From NCBI GenBank assembly GCA_905182995.1, contig CAJJDP010000090.1, positions 176,574 to 240,573 of the forward strand: 64,000 nucleotides of DNA. Direction: 5' to 3'. The DNA is from Paramecium octaurelia (taxonomy: Eukaryota; Ciliophora; Oligohymenophorea; Peniculida; Parameciidae). Position 1 is the stretch's first letter. Every line of letters begins with the position of its first letter. Positions 12,561 through 23,400 of the stretch are shown here, piece by piece. The position numbers and the translations under genes are program-made. Under the pieces are notes generated by a model. The model saw only the letters and a program-made list of their open reading frames with translations. It searched no databases and was not told the origin of the DNA.

Positions 12561-14339
12561 TCATAAAATAATGTGGAATAACCAGAAAAAGGCAAGCACC
12601 ATCTCAGATGAATGAATCGTACTCAAACAGGTGTCTGGACAGAAGTACTATCCAGTATCATAATCACTGCATTTTAAGCAATAGCCATTGACACTTTTAA
12701 AAAATGTGGAAATTGTTTGCTCCTTATAAGTAGGAGGCTCATTACCCTCATCCACAAACTAATCCAATTTAGTATCATAGTCTATGATTGTTTCACATAG
12801 ATAGCAAAATCCATCATCATTAGTTTCAAGACAATGACTAGGATAAGGCACACAGGATTTCATGTACAAAAAGTAATTATCCATGCATTTTTGGCATAAT
12901 TCTTAGTTAAAATTACATTGCTTGCATCCAAATTAACATATTTTGCATTTTCCATCAATAGCTCCATAACCATCCTCACAATCGGCGCAAACACCTTTTT
13001 CATGACAACTTCTACAGTTTTCAACTTCGCAACTTTCGCAAACTCCATTTAACTAGATATATCCTTCCTTACAAATATCACATTGCTTAACTTTTTAATC
13101 GCATGTGATACAATTATCTCCACACGAAGAACAAGTTTTTCCATCCAATTCTAAGAAATAACCCTCTGCACATTAAATGCATTAAAATACATTCTTGGGA
13201 GTTATATAACAATCTAAACAATTTTATGTTTTTTCTTTGCATGTTATACATTTGGATGTAGAATTCTCAATAAATAAAATGAAACCCGTTAAACAAGACT
13301 TGCAATATCCATTCTAATCATTTATTGTTGCACAATTATAAATATTTTTAATGCAAGTATATTTTAAAAGGTATGGGATTTCTTTTGCTAGATCTACATA
13401 CCTATCCTAAAGTAACAAATAGCCAGGCTGACATTATGTGATCATCTCCAAGGATTCGCATCTTCTAATGTGAGCTGTGTTTTCTTGATTGGCTATGCAA
13501 GTTTCACATTTTTTCTCATCTTCATTATAAAAATAGCCGTTTAAACATTATGAACATTCAAAATAGGAAGATTAATCATCTCTGAATAGAGTAATGCAAT
13601 CCATGCAATTAGGAAATAAATCTTAGCACCTGTTGCACTTTGTATTGTCTTCATTTGGTATAGAATAGTAATTGCAAACTTGACAAAGCGTAGTATTTTC
13701 ACAAGTGTCACAATCCTTAATACACTGAATGCAAGAATTAGAACCATCTTTATAATACCCTCGTTAGCACTCTTAACATACATCTTTTTCACATGTTTTA
13801 CAACCACTAACACTACATAGTTTGCAAACAAGATTTTATAGTGAAGTGGTTAAATAATATCCATCTTGACACTTGTTACAAAATGCTAAATTAGCACAAT
13901 TTTCACATCCTTCTCCACATTGTCGACAAACAAATTAAAAATCAACGTAGTATCCTGTATCGCATTCTAAGCATCGCCCATGCATTGAAATCAAAGCACA
14001 TCGACCCATAAAGACACAAACACCATTTATATTCCTGTATCCTGATTGACATAATGTACAAACATATTATGTTAATAAAGGATTCTTGCAACAATTCTAA
14101 CAGCCTTTAGGACAAGGTTTGCAGTCTGTATCCTCCTTGTCATAATAATAGTTATCGATGCAAGAAGTGCACCCGCCTTAACTCTCACATTAACAATTAG
14201 GTGATCTACATCTCAAACATTGTTATCCATTCCAGAAGTAGCCTGTTGATTTTGATTAACAACTTTACCTAAGTCTTGTAGTTTAGGTCTCTGTAATTGA
14301 ACAATCTATACATTTTAATAACAAAATCAATAATAACAT
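12561..14339 (-). CDS. Cys-rich secreted/GPI-type surface protein with furin-like repeats
   Basis: Intronless frame of 592 residues. Residues 1-15 (MLLLILLLKCIDCSI) form a signal peptide. The rest is about a dozen repeats of the furin-like/VSP type, each with CxxC and CxxCxxGY spacing (for example CENCANLAFCNKCQDGYY and CKTCEKDVCQECQRGYY). There is no internal membrane span. The protein ends TIHSSEMVLAFFWLFHIIL-TGA: a small-residue patch followed by a short hydrophobic tail, the arrangement of a GPI-attachment signal. This suggests an extracellular, surface-anchored protein, as known for Cys-rich ciliate surface antigens, though the repeat type differs from classical immobilisation antigens. 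The gene starts 18 bp after the next membrane protein gene stops. Confidence 0.85.
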
Positions 14340-14357
14340 AAAAAAACTATTATATTT

Positions 14358-15845
14358 TCAAATATTTTTTTAGTTCACTTCTTCTCCAATTACATAATGA
14401 TTCTTTTTGCTTTTATTATGCCATGCAATAGTAATAAGTAACGATAAAACTAAAAATATTGTAATTCCATAAATTAGATAATTTGCTTTAAAGTTCGTAT
14501 TTGAATTTGAATTCAATTAAGATAATTCATTTGGTAAAAATTTTATTGTATTCGTTGCCTTATACTAGATTTTCAATTAAGACCTATCTTAATTTAGAAC
14601 TCTCCTTGATGCAAGCAAATCAGATGATAGAACCAAATTAATTTGTTCGTCAAATTAGATGTTGGTTTGTTTGATTTTGAATTTATAAGTAATCTATTAA
14701 TCTCTGATAAATGAGAGCATAAAATCCAAACTATCATAAGCCTATCCATTTTATTCAAGATAAGCCTACTTCAACAGTACATTGTCAATTTTTATATCCT
14801 CATTATATATAGTTTAAGTGATAGTTAATAAATTATTGTTGACTTACCCTTTTGTTATTTCATTAATAACTTCTAATTCTATGTTACCATCTTCAGGAAT
14901 AGTAATTATTTGAGTTGTAGAAATGGATGCAGATGTTTCTAAATTGGTAGTGATGTCACCTAAAAGTAATAAATTATATTGAGCGATTTGAGCAGTAGTT
15001 AATGCTATGCTTAAAGAGCATTGACGAATAATCTTTGTTTTATCTTCAACCATTATTTTACAATACTAATTAATTTAATCTTAATCCAGATGCAATGACA
15101 ATTATTTCTCATTATTGAGTGAGATTTAATTGGCTGGCAAAACATATCTTATTGAATTAGATTTTATTTCCTGTGTAATATAAACCTTAGGGATTAAACA
15201 TTAGCCTAAATTGACATCAAAGTCAACTGTCACTTAATACATTCCTTATTTATCTATTAAAGAATTTGCTTTATAAGCACTTTAGGTGGTTAACCCACTT
15301 AAAGTGTCAAAGCAAGAATCAGGTATGCACTAATAGTTTATCATTGAAAAATGATCAACACAGTTTGTGCATTAAAAATCTGCATTGCATTCTTTACAAT
15401 TTAAATGACAATCAGTTGTCAAAGAAAACTTTTATAATTTAGAATTCGTTCCTAAAATTTTAATATTTATTTTCTATGAATCTAAATTAGTTTTTATCAC
15501 TATTTAATTATTAGGGTATGATTTTTACTCGTACTTATTATCATTAATTAAAATCTGAGGTGTTTGAGTACTTAAATTTTAAAAGGTGAAAATAAGGTTG
15601 TATGTTGATTGCTTTGATATTTTTAATTTATCTTTTAAACATAATCCTGATTCTGGTATTTCATAACATTCAGTCCAATTTTGATCATTATTTTCACAAT
15701 TTGTTGGCACTATGAGTTATTCACTTTTACAATCCATCCATATTTACTCTTCCCACTATACTTTTGAAGATCCAAGATTTGGGTAAACCGTAATTGCTTA
15801 GGAAATGGTTAGAATAGCAAATATCAACTGGAACAAGTAGTTCAT
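14358..15845 (-). CDS. Type I membrane protein with small Cys-rich module, unknown
   Basis: Intronless frame of 495 residues. A signal peptide (MNYLFQLIFAILTISQAITV) is followed by a long extracellular region rich in Asn, Thr and Ser. This includes a short Cys cluster (CHLNCKECNADFQCTNCVDHF, about residues 165-185) similar in style to the repeats of the next gene. One transmembrane span (NYLIYGITIFLVLSLLITIA) near the C-terminus leaves a short basic cytosolic tail (WHNKSKKNHYVIGEEVNQKNI). The shared CxxCxxC style and the 18-bp spacing to the Cys-rich gene downstream suggest a functional pair at the cell surface, but I recognise no named family. Confidence 0.75.
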
Positions 15846-16277
15846 TATTTAAATATATTAGAATATAAATTGATTAATGAAATTTGAAGTTAAATAATAC
15901 AGATAGAATAATAAATATTCTATTTCATTAAGTGATCTCTTAATAAATTATCTAGTATTTTTAATTAGAAAATCCTATTATATAATCTCTAACCTCAAAG
16001 ACTGGGTCTCCAATTTCAATGAGATCCTTCTTAATATTTTTATCAAATTGTAATTGATTAAATACTAAAATAGAAGAACCTCTTCATATACTATACGATA
16101 ATCGAAATTACTAATCTGTTTATAAATGTCTTGAGAATGAGACTATCTCTGATATTTTTATTAAATTGGAAAATTAAGGTGTATAGTTTTTCAAAGTATG
16201 ATTCTTTATGAGTAGTTGTAAATTTACATTCCTATATTTATTATACTCTCGACATCTAATTATGAGCACCTATAAAT
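15846..16277. other. Gap with a weak plus-strand coding signal
   Basis: Mostly AT-rich spacer upstream of the MORN gene. Between about 16040 and 16195 the plus strand reads YDNRNYQSVYKCLEN and ETISDIFIKLENQGVQFFK without TGA, which looks coding and could be an upstream exon of the small ORF at 16278. I could not find a convincing splice path. Confidence 0.3.
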
Positions 16278-16589
16278 ATGATAAATAAAGGAATCTACTT
16301 TGAATTACAATCATTGGACACAAATCGAATACAATTTCATTTAATCATTCCAAAAAGTGTATAACGAGATTTTGAACACAATTTGAATTCATTAAATGAT
16401 GTTGTAAGACAATATCTGATCTGCCATTTAAGAGAGTTGGTCGAAAACTTTGTAAGAGCGCTAAGCATGTTTGTGAATAAATATAATAATCAATAATATT
16501 TGGTTTCTCCAAAATAAATAAAATTTGTTCCCATTATTATTAAAGAAGATGGGATGTAGTAAATCTGTTTCGGTTGTAAAACCTCTTGA
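16278..16589 (+). CDS. Possible small gene overlapping the MORN gene start
   Basis: Open frame of 103 residues from an ATG directly after an in-frame TGA. Composition is coding-like (FHLIIPKSVQRDFEHNL, VVRQYLICHLRELVENF). It overruns the first 41 bp of the MORN gene in another frame, so either the real stop is reached through an intron or the gene is a fragment. No family recognised. Confidence 0.35.
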
Positions 16590-18297
16590 TTTCCAAGAAA
16601 TAAGGGAAATCACTCAGAAAATGATTGAGGGTGAAAATGAGATTATCACTATACTTTTTCCTGTAACTGAGAGATCTTAAAAGCGAAAAAGCACTATCAC
16701 AGTATTTTTATCTCCTCGAAAGTCTTAAAGTCGTCTAGATTTGTATTAGTCACCTGTTCGAATTTCTGCCAGATCGAATTCAAGAATTTTCAAAGAAGAG
16801 AAGATCACAGAAAACATCTTAACTTTCACTGAAAGATCCACTTAAATCCAGTCCATTAGTCTTGCTTCTGAGTCTCCAACAAGAAGAGATAGAGACAGAG
16901 GTAGTAGTGTCCATAAGGCTACATCCTCTTTTCATTCTAATGTCGAAGCCCAGAAAATCGACAAAGAACCTGATCTTCATCCGATCGTACAATAGCAGAT
17001 GCAAAAGCTCGGATCATTCAAATTTTTGTAGGATTAAAATTACTCAGATTGTATTAAGTTGCAGCCCCATAGATTTTCTAATGGAGATGTCTATTCAGGT
17101 TGTTGGAAAAATAACCTTAAACATGGTAGAGGTAAATTATTCCTTGCTTCGGGTTCCTATTTTGAAGGATACTTTAAGGAAGGACAAATGATGGTAGGTA
17201 AATATTTTTTTAAGAATGGTAATATATATGAAGGGGAATTTTTTGAGGGAAAATTTAATGGGAAAGGTTTGTATCTTTGGACTGATGGCGAATATTATAA
17301 TGGATAATGGAAATCGGATTAAAGAGAAGGCTAAGGGGCATTTCAATGTGCCGATGGCAGGAGATATGTTGGAGAATGGAAGAATGATAAAAAGAATGGA
17401 TAAGGTGAATATATTAGTCCTGATGGAAATAAGTATGAAGGTCAATGGAAAGATAATAGAAGGAATGGGTTTGGCACTGCCTATTTGCCAGACGGGTCTT
17501 CATTTAAAGGCTAATGGTTGAATGATAAGAAAACTGGCAAAGGAGAATATCGCTATGCAAATGGTGATGTTTACTATGGAGATTGGTATGAAAATTTAAA
17601 GCATGGCAAAGGTAAGCTTACATAAAAGGATGGCTGTTCTTATGATGGCTAATTTTTTAATGGTTAAATGGAAGGAGAAGGTACTTATATTTGGAGTGAT
17701 GGTAAAAAGTATGTGGGATCTTGGAGTCGTAACACAAGAAAAGGTTTTGGTATCATGACGCTACAGGATGGAAAATATTATAAAGGAGAATGGGATAATG
17801 ATGAGAGATATGGACAAGGAGAATTTTATTGGGGACCTGACTAATATTACATTGGTTAATGGGTTGAAAATGTAAGGGAAGGTTCAGGATAATATGTTGA
17901 AGACGGTACTAAGTACATAGGCAATTGGGTAAGTGATAAAAAACACGGATAAGGAAAATAAATCTATCCACTTTACACTTATGAGGGTTCTTGGATTGCT
18001 AATTAGAGAGAGGGATAAGGAACTGCTGTCTTCAATAATGGATTGAAGTATACAGGACAATGGATGAATGATTGTATTCATGGACAAGGAATAGTTGAAT
18101 ATAAGGATTATAAGTATAATGGAGATTGGTCTAGAAACAGAATGGATGGCAATGGTGTTTTTACTCATAATTTCTGCATATATACTGGATAATACCGGAG
18201 TGGAGTCAGAGTAGGAGTTGGAACATTTAAAGATGGAGCAGGCAATGTTATTAAGTAGGAATTTAGAAACGGAAACTTAGTTGATTTTTCCGAATGA
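16549..18297 (+). CDS. MORN-repeat protein with myristoylation-type N-terminus
   Basis: Single open frame of 582 residues. The first residues MGCSKSVS carry Gly2 and Cys3, the classic dual N-myristoylation/palmitoylation signal. Residues about 20-165 are Ser/Arg-rich and probably disordered. From about residue 170 to the end there is a tandem array of about 16 MORN repeats with the usual YxGxWxxxxxxGxGxxxxxDG pattern (for example YEGQWKDNRRNGFGTAYLPDG and YVGSWSRNTRKGFGIMTLQDG). MORN arrays are known to bind lipids or act as membrane-cytoskeleton scaffolds, which fits the acylated N-terminus. The product is probably on the inner face of the surface or ciliary membrane. The sequence shows no enzymatic domain. 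Confidence 0.93.
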
Positions 18298-18610
18298 CTT
18301 CTATTATTATTAATTAAATATATATGTCTACATAGCACGCTTCTAAACTGAAGCTGCCTTTTAAGTATCAACAATAGTATATTCTCAATCAATTTAATCA
18401 ATACTATTAACTTTGTAAATTGAATTACTTATCTGATCAATCCATCATCCTATATAGGTTATATTTCTAATTCAAAGTTATTTGCATCTTCTTTTCAAAA
18501 GTAAATTGCAGTTGTTCAAATTGTCATTTTTATATGTTTTATTGATTGATATGGATTTGATTTAATGTTAATTCCTTATGAATATAATACAATATATATT
18601 ATACTCAAAA
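18298..18610. other. Spacer between convergent genes
   Basis: AT-rich. On the minus strand about 18437-18540 there is a short coding-like stretch (QFEQLQFTFEKKMQITLNQK then YNLYRMMD-TGA) that might be a last exon of the small gene upstream. I could not connect it by a believable intron. Confidence 0.3.
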
Positions 18611-19060
18611 TCATATCAACGAGCTAATAAACCTTTGAAAATCATTTGAATATTCCAAAGATTACAGACAGTTTAAAAATTATGAGTGTCTAAATTAAAG
18701 GATTATCCAAAGTAGGTTCTTTCTTTTGGCAAATTCAATCATTTTGATAAAAATTTCAAAAAACATTGAATTTATTGCTTAAAAGTTTTAGGTTAGAGTA
18801 GGAGTGGCAATCTCCTCTAAAAATCGTGATTAGGCTAAACTTATGATGTAATTTTCATCATCCTCAATTTATTTTTCGAGGTTCTTTAGTTCATATTGAA
18901 TTTTTAATTAATATTCTGAACTAGAATTTTAGTTCGAAATATTTTGATCATTTAAATTAATACCATAATTATAATACTTTTTCCTTGCATCCTTTAATTG
19001 ATCTTCAATTTTAGATTTTCTTATCTGTTGCTGAAAGTTGAATCTCATCTATTGTAACAT
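18611..19060 (-). CDS. Small coiled-coil-like protein, unknown
   Basis: Open frame of 149 residues beginning MLQQMRFNFQQQIRKSKIED. It is helical, rich in Gln, Lys and Glu, with a probable coiled coil at about residues 10-75 (YQLKIQYELKNLEKQIED). The second half is more hydrophobic (MFFEIFIKMIEFAKRK). The last 40 residues before TGA look less coding-like, so the true end may lie further on through an intron. No family recognised. It lies between the MORN gene (convergent) and the bZIP gene (same strand). Confidence 0.55.
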
Positions 19061-19496
19061 TGGAATTATAAGTAATGCACACTTTACGATTTAAATTAAA
19101 TTAAATAATATTCACTTAATTTAACTTTAAAATAAATTGAGTATTTATTTCCTTTAAACTTAATAGCCAAAATATCCCATATCAGTCATCCAAATCATAA
19201 GTAGTCAACAGATTATCTTTAATTAATTATCATGAAATAAGTACCTCTCAAATTCAATGTAAATTAATTATACTAATAGATTATATCAATAATTACGAGA
19301 TAAAGATATCATCAAGAGATCTTTCATTCTTTTATTGACTTTAACCTATAAAATTTTCTAAACAATTATTAAATATTATTATTCCAATATCGAAATTAAA
19401 AATGAATTTTCTATTCGATATATTTTGTTTTATCTTTTAATTATAAAAATATTAATTATCAAAATCAGAATTGTGTAGTGCTTATAAAATATATGA
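19061..19496. other. AT-rich spacer
   Basis: About 435 bp between two minus-strand genes. I see no coding-like frame, repeat or RNA gene here. Confidence 0.5.
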
Positions 19497-20255
19497 TCAA
19501 TTTAGTTTAGGTTTCTTTGCAAATTGAATGGATTTATTGTATAATTCATAGATTTCTCTAACAGAGAGCATTAAATCATTTGATTTTATGATTGTTCCTA
19601 AATCCTAAAATATATTATAAAATTACTTCTTCTATATTGTCTAATTAATCTTTGTAATCAAGCTAATTAACATGTTCAATAAATTTCTAGAATTCTGGAA
19701 TTTCTTTTACAGTTTTCATAGTTTCTTCTGTTAATTTTAATTCTAAAATCATCTCATCTTTGATAATATTTAGATCATTGAAGCAATTATAAAAATTTTT
19801 AAAACACAACTCCAGGCCTGGATTTTGTTTATGTGATTTTAAATGTAAGGCTATTTTAGGAATGGCTTGCTCAATAATTTCATTGAAGTAATGATTCAAT
19901 TAATTTTAAGAGCTTTGGGTTTTTCCAAACAATAGTTGAATTATAGTACTTCGTAATACTTCCTAACTTGACTCTTATAGTTATTTATATTATTCTAACT
20001 ATTAATTTAGACCAGCTACCTTAATGATTTATGATAAAACTACTTTATTTTCTAAAAGATCAACATACATTTTTTTTCTTTTTCGACTATTTTTTGCTGA
20101 TTCTCTATTTTTAACAAGTTTCATTCTTTCTCTCAAAATAATTTCTTAATCAGTCAATGCTAAAATTTACGTTTTGGGATGCTACCTCTCTATCCTCTCT
20201 TTTTTGGCTTATAATCTAATGAATGATCAAGAAAGTCATAATAGTCATTATCCAT
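19497..20255 (-). CDS. bZIP transcription factor
   Basis: The start is MDNDYYDFLDHSLDYKPKKR. A 26-nt intron (GTAAAT...TTAAG, about 20145-20170) must be removed to join it to the basic region LRERMKLVKNRESAKNSRKR, which contains the bZIP signature NxxSAxxSR (here NRESAKNSRKRKK). A leucine-zipper-like helix follows (MYVDLLENKVVLSQ, QQLEQYKQL). The C-terminal half is helical (IIEQAIPKIALHLKSH, then FYNCFNDLNIIKDEMI) and ends after a second intron (22 nt, about 19606-19627) with FAKKPKLN-TGA. It should bind DNA as a dimer in the nucleus; targets are unknown. Confidence 0.85.
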
Positions 20256-20457
20256 GTTTTAATTTTATTTTTCTTTCAAAAATAGTGTTCTAATTGACGA
20301 ATATATATTTGATGATGTTGCGTATTATTTTTGCATTAAATTTTAATTTCATGATGATAATTTGGCACTCTTGCTTTGTGTATTTTTATATTTTGAATTA
20401 GTAAAGTATTAAATTAATTTAAAATTGATGAGTTAATAGCAGAATACAAAATAAAAA

Positions 20458-23400
20458 TCATATCATAGGTTACTTTTCACCAACAGCCGAAAAGATCATT
20501 TTTACATCTTCTCCTTGAATAGAGAAGGGCGAGGCACTTTTGAAGATTGGCAAATCAAGATGCGATAAGTTTTAACTTTCGTTAGTATGATGATGCTTTT
20601 TGTTTTCGAAATTACAGTTGATAGTAGCTTCTTCACATGAGGCTTCAAGCATTTCTGGTTCCATAATATGATTTACATTATTATTGTTACTATTTAAATA
20701 ATAATGTGAATATTTACTTCTGTTGCAGTTCACTATCGATCGATATAGCATCATCAGAGAATTGGTTCTGTTTGATAGCTAGTTTTCTAATTAGGATCTT
20801 ACTGTAGGATTCCCAAGTTTTAAAGAGGATCAAGACAGTAAGATAATCATGAAGAATATTAAAATTAGCCTTTAATTGAAGTGATGAACTGATGTTCGAT
20901 CTTTCGATGTGTCTATTTTTCCTGTAATACATTAAGCGCAGTTGCATTTCTTTGTTGAATTATTTAATTTATTTGATGGAATCAGGAGTACCCTCCTTAA
21001 AAACATCTGCATGGAATTTCACCCTGAACAACTCATAAATCAATTGGTTGTACTGAATGTAACCATAGTGATCACTATCAATAAATATAAATCTATTACC
21101 ATTTCAGTTTAAATGAAGAGGCTATTTTAGCAACATCCCAAAGATTCTCTTCCTCTCCTCCTCCCAAAGGTTTACCAATGTCCAAGAGAAACTTGCATAA
21201 GAATTTATAATGCATCGTTTATCCTTAAGTTTCTGAGGAGTATTTGCACCAAATTGTTTTAATTTTATCAATATTTTCAACATAGGATTAAATTGGTGAG
21301 TCTTATAATTAGAAAAAAGATTCAAATTATTCCACCAAACTTAATAAAAATAGTGTTAGAAGAACGTAAGTGGAAAAGAACATGAATAAGAAAAAGTATA
21401 TTTAACTTGCAAATGATCCACAATATTTAGGATCTTCCCAACATAAGGGATTGTAATGCATAGTATCGGTCATGATAGTTCTCCAATCATCTCCTGATGC
21501 ACATTTAAATAAAGTCATCATGGCACTACCAGCTGTCATAAAATTAAGTTAGTCATCCAACACTTATCCCTTATCTATTGTGCCAAACAATTGACAACCA
21601 AATAAAGCAAATACTAGCATTGTGATTATCAAAATAGAAAAGATCTTGCCCAAATATGGCAAAGCAAATAGAATCACATTTATCAATCTTTGTAAATTGA
21701 TAAATCCTTAGAATATTAATATTATTCGTAGACTTCTTAAAGAGAAGAACAAGCGAAGTAATTAAAATCCCTGATCATTAGGAGTGGATTTATAATATAT
21801 CATAATCCAATCCACTGAATAATCTGCAATGAAATCAATAATTGCAATCACTATCAAAAAGAAATAAAATCTTCTCCAAGAATTATCAAAAAATCTATTC
21901 ACTCCCAATGCCAAAAACAATAAGATAACCCAAATTAGATATATTCCACTTAATGCATTATGAACATCATTGATAGCTCTAAAGTACTCATCACTCATAT
22001 CTGATGTGAACATTAACAATATAATGAAATCCACCCATAAAAGTAAAAATAAACATTTTTAAAGTGTTAGACTGCTTGTAATATCAGAAGCCATCTTTCT
22101 GATTCCATTAGTGGGTGGAGGAGAAAACTAAGGGAAGTCATTTATCAACATGGATGATATTTCTTTAAATTCTTTTTATGATTAAGTAACTTCCGTATTT
22201 TCGATTTCCCTCTGATTTTTCTTTAGATTAGAATATAGTACTCCGGTGAAAAGACTTAAGAAAAACATTGATCCTATGAAAACAAAAAGTAAGAAGAAGA
22301 TGTAAGTGACTACATAGGAATTGAATCTTTGGGGACCTACAGAAGCCACTTAACTATTCTCAGCAACTTAATAAATTTCTCCCCAACCATCCAATGTGGC
22401 TGTCACAAACAAAGTTGGAATTGCTATTGTAATGTTATCAAAGTTATGTTTGTAATTCACCCATATTTTCCCTTCCTCTAGACATGTCTGTTTATTAACT
22501 TCAAATTCCATTTTATCTTCGCAATATCCGAATTATTGCTCATAAAGTATAATCCCATACACTCCGAACATTATCCAAACTGATAATAAAGTAATTATAA
22601 CGTTGAAAATATCAAATAAGGATCTTCCAATGGCTTCTCTTAAATTTGTAAGCCAACTCAATCTATACATCAATTTCATTGGTCTAAAGTAACCTAAATA
22701 AAGCAGAATTTTTAAAATAGGTTTAAAATCCTCTGGATCCTTCCCAAAAGCTATGATGTTCGATACTTGATAGATAAAATCAAACACTTAGAATGTTGAT
22801 ACTAAATAAGAACCTTGGTCCATATACAAGCCTTTAGCAATAACATTAAATATTGTGTCAGCCAATTGAATGATATTACACGAGAATTGAAGAGTGTCGG
22901 GATAGGATTCACTATCTGTTTCGTAATCGTTATAGGTTTTAAGGATGAAAGCTATGATAGATAGATAAGTAACTATATCCATGATGTAGACATAAATCAT
23001 TGATGTTGTCAGATGAGTCAGGCCTATGCGAAATAGATTGTCTTTCTCAAACAAAAACAAAGAGGATTCGCACTCTATGCCTTCATATAATTTGGGTGTT
23101 TTTGATAGTAATTTCCTATTGATTTATTCTATAATTGAATATTAATTTAATATTTACTTATTGACTTAATTAGATTGTATATTAAATTGGGTTTACTTTT
23201 ATTTATCTCTTCATTTGATAAATTCTAATTGGGCATTGGTTGGTCTTAGTTGGTTTCAACTAATTGCATTTGTATTTCATCTGAATTCTATGTAATATGC
23301 TATAATTATTCATTGATATTCTTCTGGATTTCATTCTGAATTTCTTCAACTGGCTAATTTAGATATTTTCCAAAACCATCCAACAACACAGCCATAACTA

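Noticed and set aside
21122..21325. Minus-strand ORF (MNLFSNYKTHQFN...) as Ca2+ channel C-terminus
   Set aside because: A different frame over the same bases reads a good EF/IQ-like sequence (TIWCKYSSETQGQTMHYKFL ... IGKPLGGGEEKNLW) joined by a 25-nt intron; the listed ORF is a shadow.
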